Shown piece after piece: positions 47,687 through 59,574 of a DNA stretch of 64,000 nt. Position numbers and translations under genes: made by a program. Location: contig CM070572.1 in the NCBI GenBank assembly GCA_036346355.1, positions 36,679,944-36,743,943 of the forward strand, read 5' to 3'. The stretch comes from Rhipidocladum racemiflorum. Its lineage: Eukaryota; Streptophyta; Magnoliopsida; Poales; Poaceae. The notes below the pieces were generated by a model. The model saw nothing but the letters and a program-made list of their open reading frames with translations. It ran no database searches and was not told the origin of the DNA. Numbering within the stretch: the first letter of the stretch is position 1; each line of letters begins with the position of its first letter.

Positions 47687-50600
47687 ATTTGATAACTCCA
47701 GTTGTTATCTTGTAGTAAATATTTCCCTCCATAAAATTAGAATGTATTACAACTGTGAACTTAAAGTGTTGCATTTGCATATGCAGATTATTGCCTCAGT
47801 TCATTTACTTGTGTCAATACTCAATACCTACTGTTCATGCTATGTTTCATACTTTCATGTATTGCGTAACTTCTTAGTTAATCTCCCTATGTTCATGCGC
47901 AACGAGTTTGTTATGAATTATGATAATTTTCAAATTCTTGTTGGTTCTGGGCAAACTCTGGATTCTATTTTAATCAATGCCTTCCTATAATAATAAGTAA
48001 ATACCAGTGATTTTCATACTCTAGGAAACATATCTGGTTGTCAAAATTAGTGTACCAACCACCTTCAGGACATCAATGATATATGTTCCTCACTAAACAT
48101 AAATAGTTGTTACTACAGGAATTTATGTGCAGGCCATGCTGCTCATTTTTCTCCTTATTTTCAGTCAAACCAAAGCCCAGGTTTCTTCGTGTTAACACAC
48201 TCAAGACCACTACGGAGTCTGTCATTGAAGAACTGAACAAAATACACAAGGTACTTCATCCTTGTAATGTTTAGTAGGTTTGTTGCTCTAAGTAAAATCC
48301 CTCTTATTCGATGTTTCTTGATGAGCTTGTTATTTTAACTGCAACCTTACTTTCAAGCTATATTCTTAGTGAGGTTATACTTATCCACTCAGTAATGAAT
48401 AGGTTGCTAAAGATGATATGGTTCCAGACATGCTGGTGCTCCCACCTGGAACTGATTTGCATAACCATTCTTTGGTCACGGATGGAAAAGTGTTTTTGCA
48501 GGTGAAGCCTTATGATTCTGTAGCATTTACTTTTGATAGGACCTATGCTCAGTAATAATAATAATTGATTTTTTTTTTACATTTGGACCTGTGTTCACAG
48601 GGGAAAGCAAGTTGTATGGTGGCAGTAGCATTGTGCCCTAAGCCAGGCTGGAAAGTTAGTGTTTTAAATATTGTTGAGCTAAAAGTTTACTAATAATACT
48701 GCAATTATTTGCATACATGAGAAATAACACTTCTATTTGGATTACCATCTGATTTGATGGGCATGATTTATATAATACTAGCATCCTGATTATTGCATTA
48801 CATATACTAGTATGCATAACTTTTCAAAAATTTTGCCACGTGGGTTCTCCACTTTTTGTTTCTTATCAAATAAGCCCAAGAAATATTTCTTATGCATCAT
48901 GGTTTCTCTAGTACACGGTATAGCGGTGATGCAGGTAATGCTAAAAATATAAATAATAATGATCTATTTTTACTTAGCATTTGTGTATTATTTTCAATTT
49001 TGCAACTGAGAAGCCATTGCTTGTTACTTTTCTCATTTTACTTCTTGTCATGGCTATGGAAAGAAAAAAATGTAGCATTTGATGTATCAGTGGGAAAACA
49101 TCACTCTCATTGGTTTTATCTCTTTTCAGTGGTATCATGTCAGATCTTTAATTTCCAATTGAACATTAAAATTAGGTTATTGATGCGTGTGCGGCTCCAG
49201 GGAACAAAACGGTTCACCTTGCTGCACTCATGAATGGAGAAGGGAGTATCACAGCTTGTGAACTTAGCAAAGAGAGGGCCAAGACATTGCAAAATACAAT
49301 AAGAAGATCTGGAGCAAATAGTATCCTTTATTTATTATCCTTGGCTCTAATGATCTGGTAATTATATGCTCCTTGTACATTGTCGTTACTGTTAAATCAT
49401 TCTTCTCCTCCTTACCTTTACTATAACACAAACTTATTTTTGGAAGTTTGCATAATTTCTGCTCTAACTAAAATATCTTGCGAACTGTTTGGACCTTCAG
49501 TACAACTTATTCTGAAAGACTTTCTAGAAATGCTACTGAAGTTGATGATTTTAGACAGTTTGTGTCTCCCTTAGACTGTGTTATTAATTTCTTTCCAGAT
49601 GACATATGAAAACTTATTTATCTCTTCCGTGCAGCTTAACTTTAATATCATTACGACTAGTTATATGATCATAAATTTGTTTGATGATACTCCCGTTTAC
49701 CAAGTGTACGTCTAACTTTACTTCTTTCCAGTGTTCTAAATAGTTGGCTATAGCTTTTTTGGATCCCAAACGCGAAGCTATGGGTCAAATGTTCCGCTAT
49801 ATTAGCTACATATGCTATAGCTAGCGATAGCTCCGCTATATGCCGTAGCTTGTAGCTAGCGATAGCTCCGCTATCCTGCAGAGGTACCCACGGGTAAACA
49901 TATTGGGTCTATTTTGAAATCCAAGATTACTAGAAGGCTCAAATGCATCTCTTATAAGCCTGAACTATGAGAAAATCTAGGAAAAGATATCATCTCGCCT
50001 TTTTTCAATAATCCAACATTCATATTTCTTAGAGATTAAGTACTTGTTGCATCCCCGTAAAAAAAGTAGTTGTTAAGAACATTATGATATAGTTATCAGT
50101 TATGGCCTTTGACTTAGCATGTTTGTTGATTCCGGATTTGATTTATATTCTTATTATAAAAATATTAATACTTTCTAAAGTACTATGGTTTAATGATTTG
50201 TTTTGAGGTGACTTATATTATATACATATTTATTTTTTTAATACTGAAAATGCGACGAAGGATATCTTCCATGATAGCTGCTGTAGTTTTTTTGAGACCT
50301 TGCCACGAAGCCGTGAAAATCGTGATTTAAAACCTTGCTTCTTTGTCATCTGTTATGCGTTCTGTCTTACACATTCATGACATATGATACATCAATCACC
50401 TTTCCTTAACCTATTTTATAGATATTCAAACAGTTAATGGTGACTTTTTGGATATAGATAGCAAGGATCCTTCGTATGCTGAGGTTTGTAGACCCTCCAC
50501 TTCTGTTTTTTCTTCAGGAAATGTGTCAAATGGATGTAGTAATCTATTGATAACTTCTAGGCTCCACATGAACATACATTTGGTTGCTTTTTCTTTGTCT

Positions 50601-51898
50601 TGTAGAACGATTATCCCTAATTTTGTGTGCCTTAATGCAATGGTGATTGGTGCAGGTCCGTGCTATTCTATTGGACCCCTCTTGCTCTGGTTCTGGAATC
50701 TCTACAGAAAGACTTGACCATTTACTTCCTTCACATTCTAGAGGTAACTATAGATTGTTATGGCAGCAAGTAGTGCAACATACAAAAACTTATCTAGTCC
50801 AATTGAAAAACTTCAATTCTACATGAAGTTGTGATTAGCATAGTAGTTGCCAAGTGCAATGTATACATACCACAGTGATTTTTTTGGAAACCAAATATAC
50901 CATAGTGATTTTACCGTAGTTTCTCCAGAAGGCATGCAAATGGAGTTTTATTTCATTATCTCGTACAAATAGGAAAGGCTAAGATTCTGTTAGCAACCTT
51001 GTATTCTCAGTGTTGTCATAGACTCACAGTGGTGGACTGGTGGGTCATCTAGCCTTCTGTTAGCAGTTAGCACAAGAGCTGTACTTGCTTGGTCAGATTG
51101 GACCTGAAACTGTGTTACATGGCACAACCACAATGTGTTGTAAACAGAAACACTTTTCTAGTTTTAAGGAGGGGAACAACTTTGGTTGACCACCTTTATG
51201 TCAAGGTTCCATTGGAATATTTAGCACTAAAAGAATTATGTTCTGCAGGTGATCAGGATGATGCAAGTGCAAGTTTGAGGATAAGGAAACTCTCCGCTTT
51301 TCAGAGGAAAGCTCTCTCACATGCTCTATCATGTAAGTTCCTACTCTACTCGGTGTGTCCAGTGGCGACATTTCAAAGGACAACTTGTTGCACAAACTGA
51401 AGCGAAGCTTTTCTCCATTTGTATAGTTCCCTCTGTGGAGAGAGTGGTCTACAGCACCTGCTCAATCCACCAGGCAGAGAACGAGGATGTCGTTAACTCT
51501 GTTTTGCCTCTAGCCTCATCACTTGGATTCGAGCTTGCTACTCCATTCCCTCAATGGTGCCGCCGCGGCCTTCCTGTTTTTGAAGGATGTATGTGCTCCA
51601 CGACACCTGAACAACTTCATAAAGCTCATGCATCTATATAGACCAATAAACACCACCTTCATGGGTCGCCTTGGTTGCAGCTGAACATTTGCTTCGGACG
51701 GACCCAGAGGACGGCCTGGAGGGCTTCTTCATATCATTGTTCGTGAGAAAAGCAGCAGTTGATTTTGTGAAGCCTAGTAAAGATGGTGCGCTAGGAGTGA
51801 GAAGAAAACAAGTTCGTCGAAGGCGAAACGGGCTCAAGGCGTTCAGCTCCTTGAGATTGTCCAGAATGATGCTCTGCTCTAAGGGACGTCGTCTCTAG
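45545..51898 (+). CDS. NSUN5: 25S rRNA cytosine-C5 methyltransferase, NSUN5 homologue
   Basis: NOP2/Sun-family m5C methyltransferases modify the large-subunit rRNA using S-adenosylmethionine. Thirteen exons join in phase: 45545-45818, 46820-46878, 47056-47106, 47322-47454, 48165-48250, 48403-48501, 48601-48654, 49176-49320, 50422-50483, 50656-50743, 51249-51332, 51427-51588 and 51681-51898 (1515 nt, 504 aa). The cofactor loop DACAAPGNKT is at about 255-264. The motif IV cysteine lies in DPSCSGSG (Cys about 331) and the catalytic cysteine in VYSTCSIHQAENE (Cys about 390). A basic tail (RRKQVRRRRNG) could aid nucleolar targeting. The N-terminus is Arg/Pro-rich, and a second Met at residue 30 could also start translation. 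All introns are GT-AG. Introns 1, 4 and 8 contain repeats. Confidence 0.93.
46291..46508. mobile_element. MITE in NSUN5 intron 1
   Basis: Ends GGGCATGTTTGTATTTGC and GCAAAAACAAACAAGCCC are inverted copies, and internal words (GATTCTGGATTCTG, AATCCACAATCCA, TTTTGGATTCCAG) are also partly complementary. At 218 bp it is similar in style to PIF/Harbinger or hAT MITEs. The target duplication is unclear. Confidence 0.65.
47647..47684. repeat. (AG)n microsatellite in NSUN5 intron 4
   Basis: About 19 uninterrupted AG units. Confidence 0.9.
49729..50337. mobile_element. Non-autonomous hAT element in NSUN5 intron 8
   Basis: The left end CAGTGTTCTAAAT and right end ATTTAAAACCTTG are inverted copies. 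Flanks CTTCTTTC (49721-49728) and CTTCTTTG (50338-50345) form an 8-bp duplication with one mismatch, as expected for hAT. The left part has repeated GCTAGCGATAGCTCCGCTAT words typical of this grass family. There is no transposase. Confidence 0.8.
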
Positions 51899-52179
51899 CG
51901 AAGATGATGTTCAAGGATCTTTTTGCTGTATGAATACTTTTTTTGGCAGTGAGAACTGAAGGAAACTGGTGTTTGAACTCACAACAGAATGCATTTTTGT
52001 CCCTGTAGACATAATGATAACATAGAACGGCCATATTGCATTCCATTTCATCGCAATTGCAGCAAGCCATCCATCACATATATACATCAGGAACGGTCCA
52101 GCAATGTTATAAATAACGGCCAAACAGAGCTGTTTCTACTAGAATCTAGGAGAAATTCAGCCAAATAGGCTAAAACTCA

Positions 52180-52661
52180 GGCTCCGTTTGGCAAGTTGGA
52201 ACCGAAGTATTTCTACTAGAATCTGGGAGAAATCCAACCAAACGGGCTAAAACTCGGAACGATTCTCCTCGAAACGTTTCTTCTTTTTCCATATCGTGGC
52301 TGAATCACCCTCAACCCCGTTTCTACTAGTTTCTACTAGAATCTGGAACCGTACCAAACGGTTTGTAGAAAGTGATTTTGATTCTACATGAAACGTTTCT
52401 ACCAAGAATCTGGAGCTGTTTCCGTTTCTACTAGAATCTGGAACCGTACCAAACGAGGCCTCAGAACGTTTCTCCTCGGAACGTTTCTTCTTTTTCCACA
52501 CCGGGGCTGAATCGCCCTTAACCCTATTTCTGCTAGAATTTGGAACCGTACCAAATAGTTTGCAGAAAGTGATTCTGGTTCTACCTGAAACGTTTCTACT
52601 AAGAATCTGGAACTGTTTTCGTTTCTACTAGAATCTGGAACCGTACCAAACGGGGCCTTAT
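52180..52661. mobile_element. MITE with an internal tandem duplication
   Basis: Outer ends GGCTCCGTTTGG and CCAAACGGGGCC are inverted copies. Inside, a ~206-bp unit is present twice, starting at about 52257 and 52463 (CGTTTCTTCTTTTTCC...GAATCTGGAACCGTACCAAA), and TTTCTACTAGAATCTGG recurs many times. It lies just downstream of NSUN5. Confidence 0.65.
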
Positions 52662-54358
52662 GAACATTTTAAGTTTTGTCTATTTTATCGGGTTGTTTAT
52701 TCGATTTAACGGCTATTAACGTTTAACAAATCCGTTTTACTAGGTTGTTTTTTAGGTAAAGTTACAAGATTGCCATGAGACATAGAATATTATAACATAC
52801 ATGAGATAAATGCTAACTTTATTTTTCATTGCTACTTGAGCTATTCATTTATTTAATTATGATTCTTTAATTACACTTACATCGCCATTTTTTTTTTCAT
52901 AATGTCACCGTTGTGTACCATTGTTGATAGCTGGATAGATTCATTCTGTGTGAATGAAAGAAGATGAACCGGATATTACTATATATATATATATATTTCT
53001 GGATTTTAAATAGTAAAATCGTTCATAAAACCATTTACTTACCATATAAAAACAAAAGGTGATCCTGAGGTGAAAGTTTAACAGTTATCTAGAACATTCT
53101 TTGCACTCTACTGCTCATTGATCAATATATACTAATGCAAAACAGACATTGCACTCTCTCTTATTCGCTCATCTAATGTTAGAGGTGGGCACTTGGGACG
53201 TGCCTTTGTGGGCTGGCCCGAGGCACGGTGGCACGGTCCGATTCAAAGTACGGCTTGGTACGAAGTGGACCTTATCGGACTTGCCCGTCACTATTTCTTG
53301 GGCTGTGTTGGGCCGAGGAATCGAGCACGGTGGACGGCATGGCTGGCATTACCGTTTGGACCGTGCCTGTGATGGCCAAGGGTTCAAATTTCGTTTTCGA
53401 ACTCTATCTCGGGACTGATCGAAATCTGAAATTTCGATGACATTCGAAAATTTCGGATAAAATTTAGACGAAATTCAAAAACCAAATTTCAAATCTTTTT
53501 TTTTTTCAACCGGGCAATCCGAGATCTTAGCCAAGATCACCGAGATCTCGGCCCACATTGAATCGACCAAAAAATAGTCTAAAACAGGAGTTGAGGATAT
53601 GAGACTTTAGTACAATATTGCTTAGCTAGGTGAAGTGAAACAGGAGTTCATGTATGGACTCTAGTATGAGTTGGTGGCAAGGTTAGAGGTACACATATTT
53701 GGCTTTGCAAGGTTATGTTCACACGCACACGCGTGTTTATCGCGTGACTTCTGACGACGCGCGATTGGGATGTGCTAAGTGTATTTAGCCTTTTGCCACG
53801 GGTACCGATTATGCAATATCACCTTACATCTCATATGCGACATGGCGCCGCGGACCCGCGCAGACACACGTTTGCGTGCGGTTAGTCTGTTAGCCCACAA
53901 TGCGAGATTCCAAGAGGCGGTTCCTAGAATCGTGGCGGTTGATCTCTATGATCGGGAGGCGGTTCTTGGACAATTCAATCTCGTGCGAACAGTGACCAAG
54001 CTAATTAGCGGAAAATTAGATAGGGCCACCGTCTCTTAAGCCATTAGCAAGAAATAATTTATATATGAGAAGGGAAGGGCTCCAAAACTCACGTAAATCA
54101 CTACGTTCTTCAAGAGGAACTAATTAACGAGTTTAGCAACTAAAGAGAAGGCTTTCTTGAGAGATGTACTTCGAGGTGGATTCACGCTTTTCTCATGGGA
54201 CGCATTGAGTGCAATACAAATATGTAAACTCGTCATTTTTGTGCACGAGCAATATTACGCATACACGATTTTATATATGCACATTTTTTATTGACGGGCG
54301 AAGACGAGGAAGGCGCTATAGATCATAGATGGGATGGAGTTTCTGCTGCAGGAAGTTA
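52662..54358. other. Intergenic DNA between NSUN5 and APM1
   Basis: No gene recognised. An AT dinucleotide run lies at about 52979-52997. From 53170 to 53480 there is GC-rich sequence with GGCACGGT words followed by CGAAATTTCG-like words, reminiscent of the insertion at 55879-57027. An 86-codon frame at 53779-54039 has no domain and no support. Confidence 0.4.
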
Positions 54359-54621
54359 GGGGCTGTTTAGTTCATACCATATGTCAACTCTACCAACGTG
54401 TATTAAATTTTGGCATTACTAAAATTTTGGTTATGGAAATGTTGACGCAAGTTTTAGCAAACTTTGGCAACAAAATGAACTAAACATACAATGTAAAAAA
54501 GAATCTTATCAAAGTTTGGTAACACTTTGGTAACAAATCAAATGGGTGCTAAATTCGGTTAAAGTTATCAAATTTTGGTAATCCAAATTTTGGTGTGCAT
54601 TGGTTTAGAACAAACAGCCCC
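54359..54621. mobile_element. MITE upstream of APM1, first of two
   Basis: Termini GGGGCTGTTTAGTTC and GAACAAACAGCCCC are inverted copies, with TTA on the left and TAA on the right. The core is rich in AAATTTTGG and CCAAAATTT words. 263 bp. Confidence 0.75.
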
Positions 54622-54653
54622 TAAGCCTGGCAGAGATTGTGTGTTCGTATGTA

Positions 54654-55074
54654 GGGGGTGTTTGGGAGAGCTCTGCTCCTCAATTTTCAGCTCCACTTCA
54701 AATTCGTGTAGCCAAACACCTCAGCTACACAGAACTCCGGCTTCAGAAAAAATGCGAATCTAGGGGGCTGCTCCATGGTTTTTGTGGAGCTCCTCAAGGG
54801 GTACTCCAAGAAACACTGTTTCATACTCACTCGTGAAGTTCATAGGTAATTACCCACCTTTGCCACTAATTACACATATGAGGTAATTACCCGCCTCCAT
54901 TCAACATCCAATGGCACAAATGGGTATCCACATCAAACCCATCTATTCTTGAAGCTGGATCTAATTTACAAGCCAAACACCTCTCTTCCCTACTTCAACT
55001 TTATGATGGAGTTATTTTATGGTGAAATTGGTGGAGTGAAGCTGATTTTTTTTGGAGTGGAGCTCTCCAGGCCC
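54654..55074. mobile_element. MITE upstream of APM1, second of two
   Basis: Termini GGGGTGTTTGGGAGAGCTC and GAGCTCTCCAGGCCC are imperfect inverted copies, flanked by GTA on both sides (54651-54653 and 55075-55077). It ends about 215 bp upstream of the APM1 TATA box. Confidence 0.65.
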
Positions 55075-55289
55075 GTAGTCCGTCCAAAATTGTTAATACA
55101 TGAGATATTTCTCTATGAAGCACGTTGCTCGATAAGAAATGGGGTTCTAGAAGCATTTGTTTCTACAAGCCCATTATTTTATCCATCAAGTCCTGCCTTT
55201 ATCTGCAGTACAAACGAATGCAAAACAAATTCCACGAAAATTCGCCGCAGCTTATCGGCATCCGAAACCGGTTTAAGCCGGCGCCCTGC

Positions 55290-55297
55290 TATAAATA
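55290..55297 (+). promoter_or_regulatory. Probable APM1 TATA box
   Basis: TATAAATA in the context GCTATAAATATC, 163 bp upstream of the APM1 start codon. This is a convincing plant core promoter by motif and spacing. Confidence 0.65.
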
Positions 55298-55452
55298 TCT
55301 CGACGATACCCACCTTCCGAATCGCAAAGCGCTACACTCTCTCTATCTGCTTAAATACTAACCATCAAGCGCCTCCTCTCCGAAGTCTTCAAGGCTTCCA
55401 AAACTCTTCCTCTTCCACTCCACCGCCGCGAGTCTCCTCGGCGGCGGCGAAC

Positions 55453-58400
55453 ATGGCGGCGGCGACGGCGTGGCAGAGCGCGGAGCAGTTCAGGGGCCAG
55501 GCGCGGCTGCCGAGCTTCGCGGCGCCGCGGCGCTACGACCTGCGGCTCACGCCCGACCTCGCCGCGTGCGCGTTCGCGGGCTCGGTGTCCGTCTCCGTGG
55601 ACGTCGCCGCGCCCACGCGATTCCTCGTGCTCAACGCGTCTGACCTCGACGTGCCCGACGGGGCCGTCCACTTCGCGCCCCATGGCTCCGACCAGGTAGC
55701 TGCCCGCGCGCGTGCTCGGGCGCTTGTTACGGGTGGCTGGGCTTTGGTCTATTCGTGTGAGGTTTGGGGATTTGGTGGTTGGGGTGTGGCAACTGAGATC
55801 CTCTACCGTAGCCGCCACTGAGGGCGATATGTTAGTGGCCGTGCATATACGGTAGAGGATCCGGATCGTGGGGTGTGGTTTCGTTTCAAACCCAAATGTC
55901 GACGTTCGAGCGGTATCGAAATTCGCGAAATTTCGCTCGAAATTCGTTAAAAACTGTTTGGTTCGAAAGTCAAATAAATTTGAAATTTAGTCAAAAAGTC
56001 TCGAATCCTCCGAGCGAAATTCGCTCGAAAAGGTTCGAAATTCCCTCAAAAAGTCCGAAAAACCGCTCGAAAAATGCTCGGAAATTCGCTCGAAAAGACT
56101 CGAAAACCGATGGTAGTTGAAAAAATGGGGAAAATGTAGAAAAATTAGAAAAAATTGTAAAAAAATTGTTGTAAAATTTGGAAAAAGCCATTAAAGGCCA
56201 AAAATAATATTTGAAGAATTATTTCAACAAATATAGCTACTAAATATAATTGAATAAATATTGAAACATGCAGTGTGTTGTGGAGGTGTAGTCTAAAATT
56301 CTGATTCAAATGTTGCATTTATTTGATCAACAATGTATTTTCATTTATTTTTTATGCACTATAGTTGATATTTAATACTTGCATTCGTGTTGAATATTTA
56401 GTTATGATATGGCTCTCTCTCAAAATAATAGAAAAAAATGATAGACGGTTTATTACTAGAGGTCTCATATAATTCTATATTGATTGTTAACAAGTTAAAC
56501 TGGGGATTTTGATTTAGTCTAATGATGCTAAGTTTATATGTGATTTTAAGAAAAACTCAGATGTACGTTTTGAATATAGGTTATGATTTCATGGATAGTG
56601 CCCTTCTTGCCTCATGCTGCTGGTTTTTACAAGAAAATATTGGAATTAAATATACTTCAATAAATATGACAACTAAATATACTTCAACAAATATTTATAC
56701 TAAATATACTTCAACAAACATTGCTACTAAATAAATTCAAGCCTGCAGGCCGAGTTTTTCTTTTCTTTTTTTTGCTTTTTTCTACTATCTACATTTTCAA
56801 TTGCTCAAATAGATGTCTAAAATTCGGATTTTCAAAAAATATTCAAACCAATGGTCACAGGGCCATTAATACTAATTATAGAGAAATTTTGGATAAATTT
56901 TTTCAAATTTTTTATATTTTTTGAATTTGAATTTGAGCGAATTTCAGAACGGTTTTCAATTTCGGTTTCGAGCGGTACGGGCGAAATTCGCGAATTTTGT
57001 TCGGTTTTCAACGAAATTGTGAACCCTGGTGTGGGGATTGGCGAGGGATTTTGGAAGGCATTGCTACTAGTGGCTACCTTGAAGTTTTGGTCCTTCGAGA
57101 CTAAGGACCTGTCTAATCAAACCCATTAAAGATGGGAGCTTTGGAGCTCAATGGGAGGGTCCATCTGCCTTCTCTCTGATTTTACAAAAAAAATCCCTCT
57201 ATTCCTTCAAATTACGGATAGATCTTTGAAAATTATGAAAAGATCTTTTGCGATTTTTTGTAAGGGCAAGAAAATTGCTCTTGAATTGCGTTTAGGTCCC
57301 TCATTTGTTACTTTACGGAAAAAAACTCCTGTTAAATATAAATGACGAACGAGTCTTTTTCTAATTTCTCACGATAGCGGTCCGGTCTAAAAAAAATTAT
57401 AAACAAGTCCTCGTTTCAGCGTTCCTTATGTCCAGATCCTTTCATCGTTTTTCCCGGAAAAAATATTTTCGTCAACAGAAATAACATAAATATATATACA
57501 GCTCTATCTTACACATTTTTTTCCCAGCTCGATCTCTAATCTCTAGACTTTTTTTTCCATAGACCCTCTAAAAAATTAGAATATACATCTCGGCCCATTT
57601 TTACACCGAAAAAAAAACGCAAATTCGTTTTTTGTTCACGCGCAGCGTACGCCGCGCTTATTGACCCAGTGTATTGTACGTGTAGCGAGTATTACTAGTA
57701 GCCTACCTCTTCTTATTTACAAAGGGTCCTATTTATTGAGGTTAGAGGGGGATACGTCTAAAACTACATGTTTACCCTCGGGCTCTAACTCATCCCAAGG
57801 GGTAGTTTCATCTGTGTTGTGACGAGTGGGTCCCACCACATCTTGGATATGTGACATCGTCAGCTTCCTTCCATGCATGTGCCGATCGAGCTTCGGCATG
57901 TGGCTACCCCGGACTCGGTCCAAGGTGGATTCCCAGTTGGGCCTCAACTCGCCAAGGTTGGCTTTCGGACCAGGCTTGAGGTGGATCCCCAATGAGTAGC
58001 ACTTCGCCGAAGTTGCCTTGGTGTACCTTGGTTCGCCTTGTTTCACCAAAGTTGATGCTGTTATGAATAGCACTTCTGTCTTCATGATGAGGCCAATGGC
58101 CAGAATATGTACATGCATAAGCGGGTATAAAAGGAAAACATGTATAAAAAAAGCCTACATAAGAAGAACCTATATAAGGTAATATCTATACCCTTAACAG
58201 AAGCTAGCTCGGGGTAGCATGGCAACCCTTCCCCCAACAAGATCGTTGTCGTGCAGGTTAAAAGCTTGAAAATTTTGACATGCGCTGCTTACTAGGGCTT
58301 ACGGATTTTTTGCTTACAAGTTACAACCAACTCAATTTTTTAAGTCTCTTTTGGAACATCATGATATTGATTTTTCATTGAGAGGTTTAGATTTGGAGAA

Positions 58401-59082
58401 AGGACCATCATAAGTAACGTTCAGATTTGTTATTTGCCATGAATATATGGTTTGAAGGTATCATGGTCTCATGGAGATTTATGGTTTAATTGCTTACCTA
58501 TACTTGTTGATGCTTTAAGAACTTTCAGTAATTGGTAAAATGGTTGTAAATTGTAATGTTTAGCTAAGTTAGGATCTGTGTTTTTGATGGATTTATATAT
58601 GTTTATGTTTTAAATCTCTCAGTTGTGCACTTGGTTTCATATTTGGCAAAAGGGTCGCTGTTAGGTAGTACTAGTTTTTTCAGGGTTGAGGATGATGTTG
58701 CTAATAATGTCCTAGCACTTTGCTCTATTTGTTCATGAATCATACTATCTTTTGCATCAGGTGTTGCGTCCTGTGGAGGTTACTAATGTTCCAAAGGATG
58801 AAATCCTGATTATTCGCTTTAATGAAGTGCTTCCTCTTGGGGATGGAACTTTGGTAATTGCGTTCCAGGGAACTTTGAATGATAAGATGAAAGGCTTTTA
58901 CAGAAGGTTATCATCTTATATTTCTACAGTTTATTTGTAAAGAAATTCAGAATGTAATTTGTCTTCTGTGATTTTCTAGTGTGTATGAGTTCAATGGGGA
59001 GAAGAAGAACATGGCTGTAACCCAATTTGCACCTGCTGATGCAAGGCGCTGCTTCCCATGTTGGGACGAACCCTCTTTCAAG
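55453..59082 (+). CDS. APM1: Aminopeptidase M1, first three coding exons (gene continues or is broken beyond)
   Basis: APM1 proteins are M1-family zinc aminopeptidases; plant members are membrane-associated and have been linked to auxin transport. Exons 55453-55695, 58761-58906 and 58980-59082 join in phase into 164 codons of the N-terminal beta domain. They contain SAEQFRGQARLPSFAAPRRY, then LVIAFQGTLNDKMKGFYR and FAPADARRCFPCWDEPSFK, a strongly conserved M1 signature. The GAMEN and HExxH zinc-site motifs would lie in later exons outside the window. Intron 1 (3.1 kb) holds at least three repeats. Intron 3 begins GTTTAC at 59083 and contains the gypsy element from 59491 to the window end, so I cannot tell whether the gene is still functional. 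The start ATG follows the GC-rich leader GCGGCGGCGAAC. Confidence 0.88.
55797..55861. repeat. 65-bp hairpin in APM1 intron 1
   Basis: GATCCTCTACCGTA at the left is perfectly complementary to TACGGTAGAGGATC at the right. The inner GCCGCCACT and AGTGGCCGTGC also pair, leaving a small loop. It lies about 100 bp inside the intron. Confidence 0.75.
55879..57027. mobile_element. CGAAATTTCG-rich insertion in APM1 intron 1
   Basis: GGTGTGG occurs on both sides (55872-55878 and 57028-57034), suggesting a target duplication. Both ends are dense in self-complementary CGAAATTTCG, GAGCGAAATTCGCTCG and related words (55900-56110 and 56930-57020), and share the GAGCGGTA and GAAATTCGCGAA words. The middle is AT-rich with a short ACTAAATATACTTCAACAAA tandem repeat near 56640-56730. 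No coding capacity. The family is unknown to me, perhaps hAT-like. Confidence 0.55.
57160..57669 (+). mobile_element. Second copy of the Helitron-like repeat, in APM1 intron 1
   Basis: Homologous along its length to the repeat split at 39000-43496 (AAATTACGGATAGATC, GCGTTTAGGTCCCTCA, ACAAGTCCTCGTTTC, TTTTTTGTTCACGCG). It ends GCAGCGTACGCCGCGC...ACCCAG followed by T, so the terminal CTAG of the other copy is CCAG here. It has extra sequence (57460-57610) not present in the other copy. Confidence 0.45.
57670..58760. other. Rest of APM1 intron 1, unclassified
   Basis: Contains a 129-codon minus-strand frame (57729-58118) with no recognisable domain. Its richness in GGACC/TTGG words and the nearby CCCTTCCCCCAACAAGATCG suggest an old transposon piece. 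The last few hundred bases look like ordinary intron. Confidence 0.4.
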
Positions 59083-59574
59083 GTTTACCGCTTTGATTTT
59101 TTTTTTTCTATTTCATTTATTCTTAGGTGTTACTGTATGTTCACTTTTACTTCCGTTGCATGAGGGTTTACATATAAAGAGCCATGCATGGAGCTTATGT
59201 TGAAGCTCAGCATGACCTAGGGTTGAGGATAAAACAGGTTATGTTTCTATACATGGACGTATAGTGTCCACGGGGATTGGGATTCCTTGTAGTTATCCCA
59301 TGGTGGAGTCCATGGATTTTGTGCGATCTCATCCATTCTCAGCTTCTCACACAATTCGACGGTTAGGATTTAACTTCGTCGGATGATTCAATTCTGTATT
59401 TTGAACTTTTTCTTAACCCTTCTATAGCTTTGGATCTGTGCCAAATGGTCAGTCACAGGTTGGATTTATCATTCAACTCTAGGGGATATGTGTCATGTGG
59501 GGCCGACATTACCGGCGCCGACACCACGCCCAGGAGCAGGAAACGCCGGCGCCAAGTGGCTAAGCGTGAGTTTA

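Noticed and set aside
55351..55818. 155-codon minus-strand ORF
   Set aside because: Antisense shadow of APM1 exon 1.
54949..55821. 290-codon ORF covering APM1 exon 1
   Set aside because: It begins inside a MITE, passes through the promoter and TATA box and reads into intron 1. Only 55453-55695 is coding.
57729..58118. 129-codon minus-strand ORF in APM1 intron 1
   Set aside because: No recognisable domain, and it sits in repeat-like sequence. Kept only as part of an unclassified stretch.
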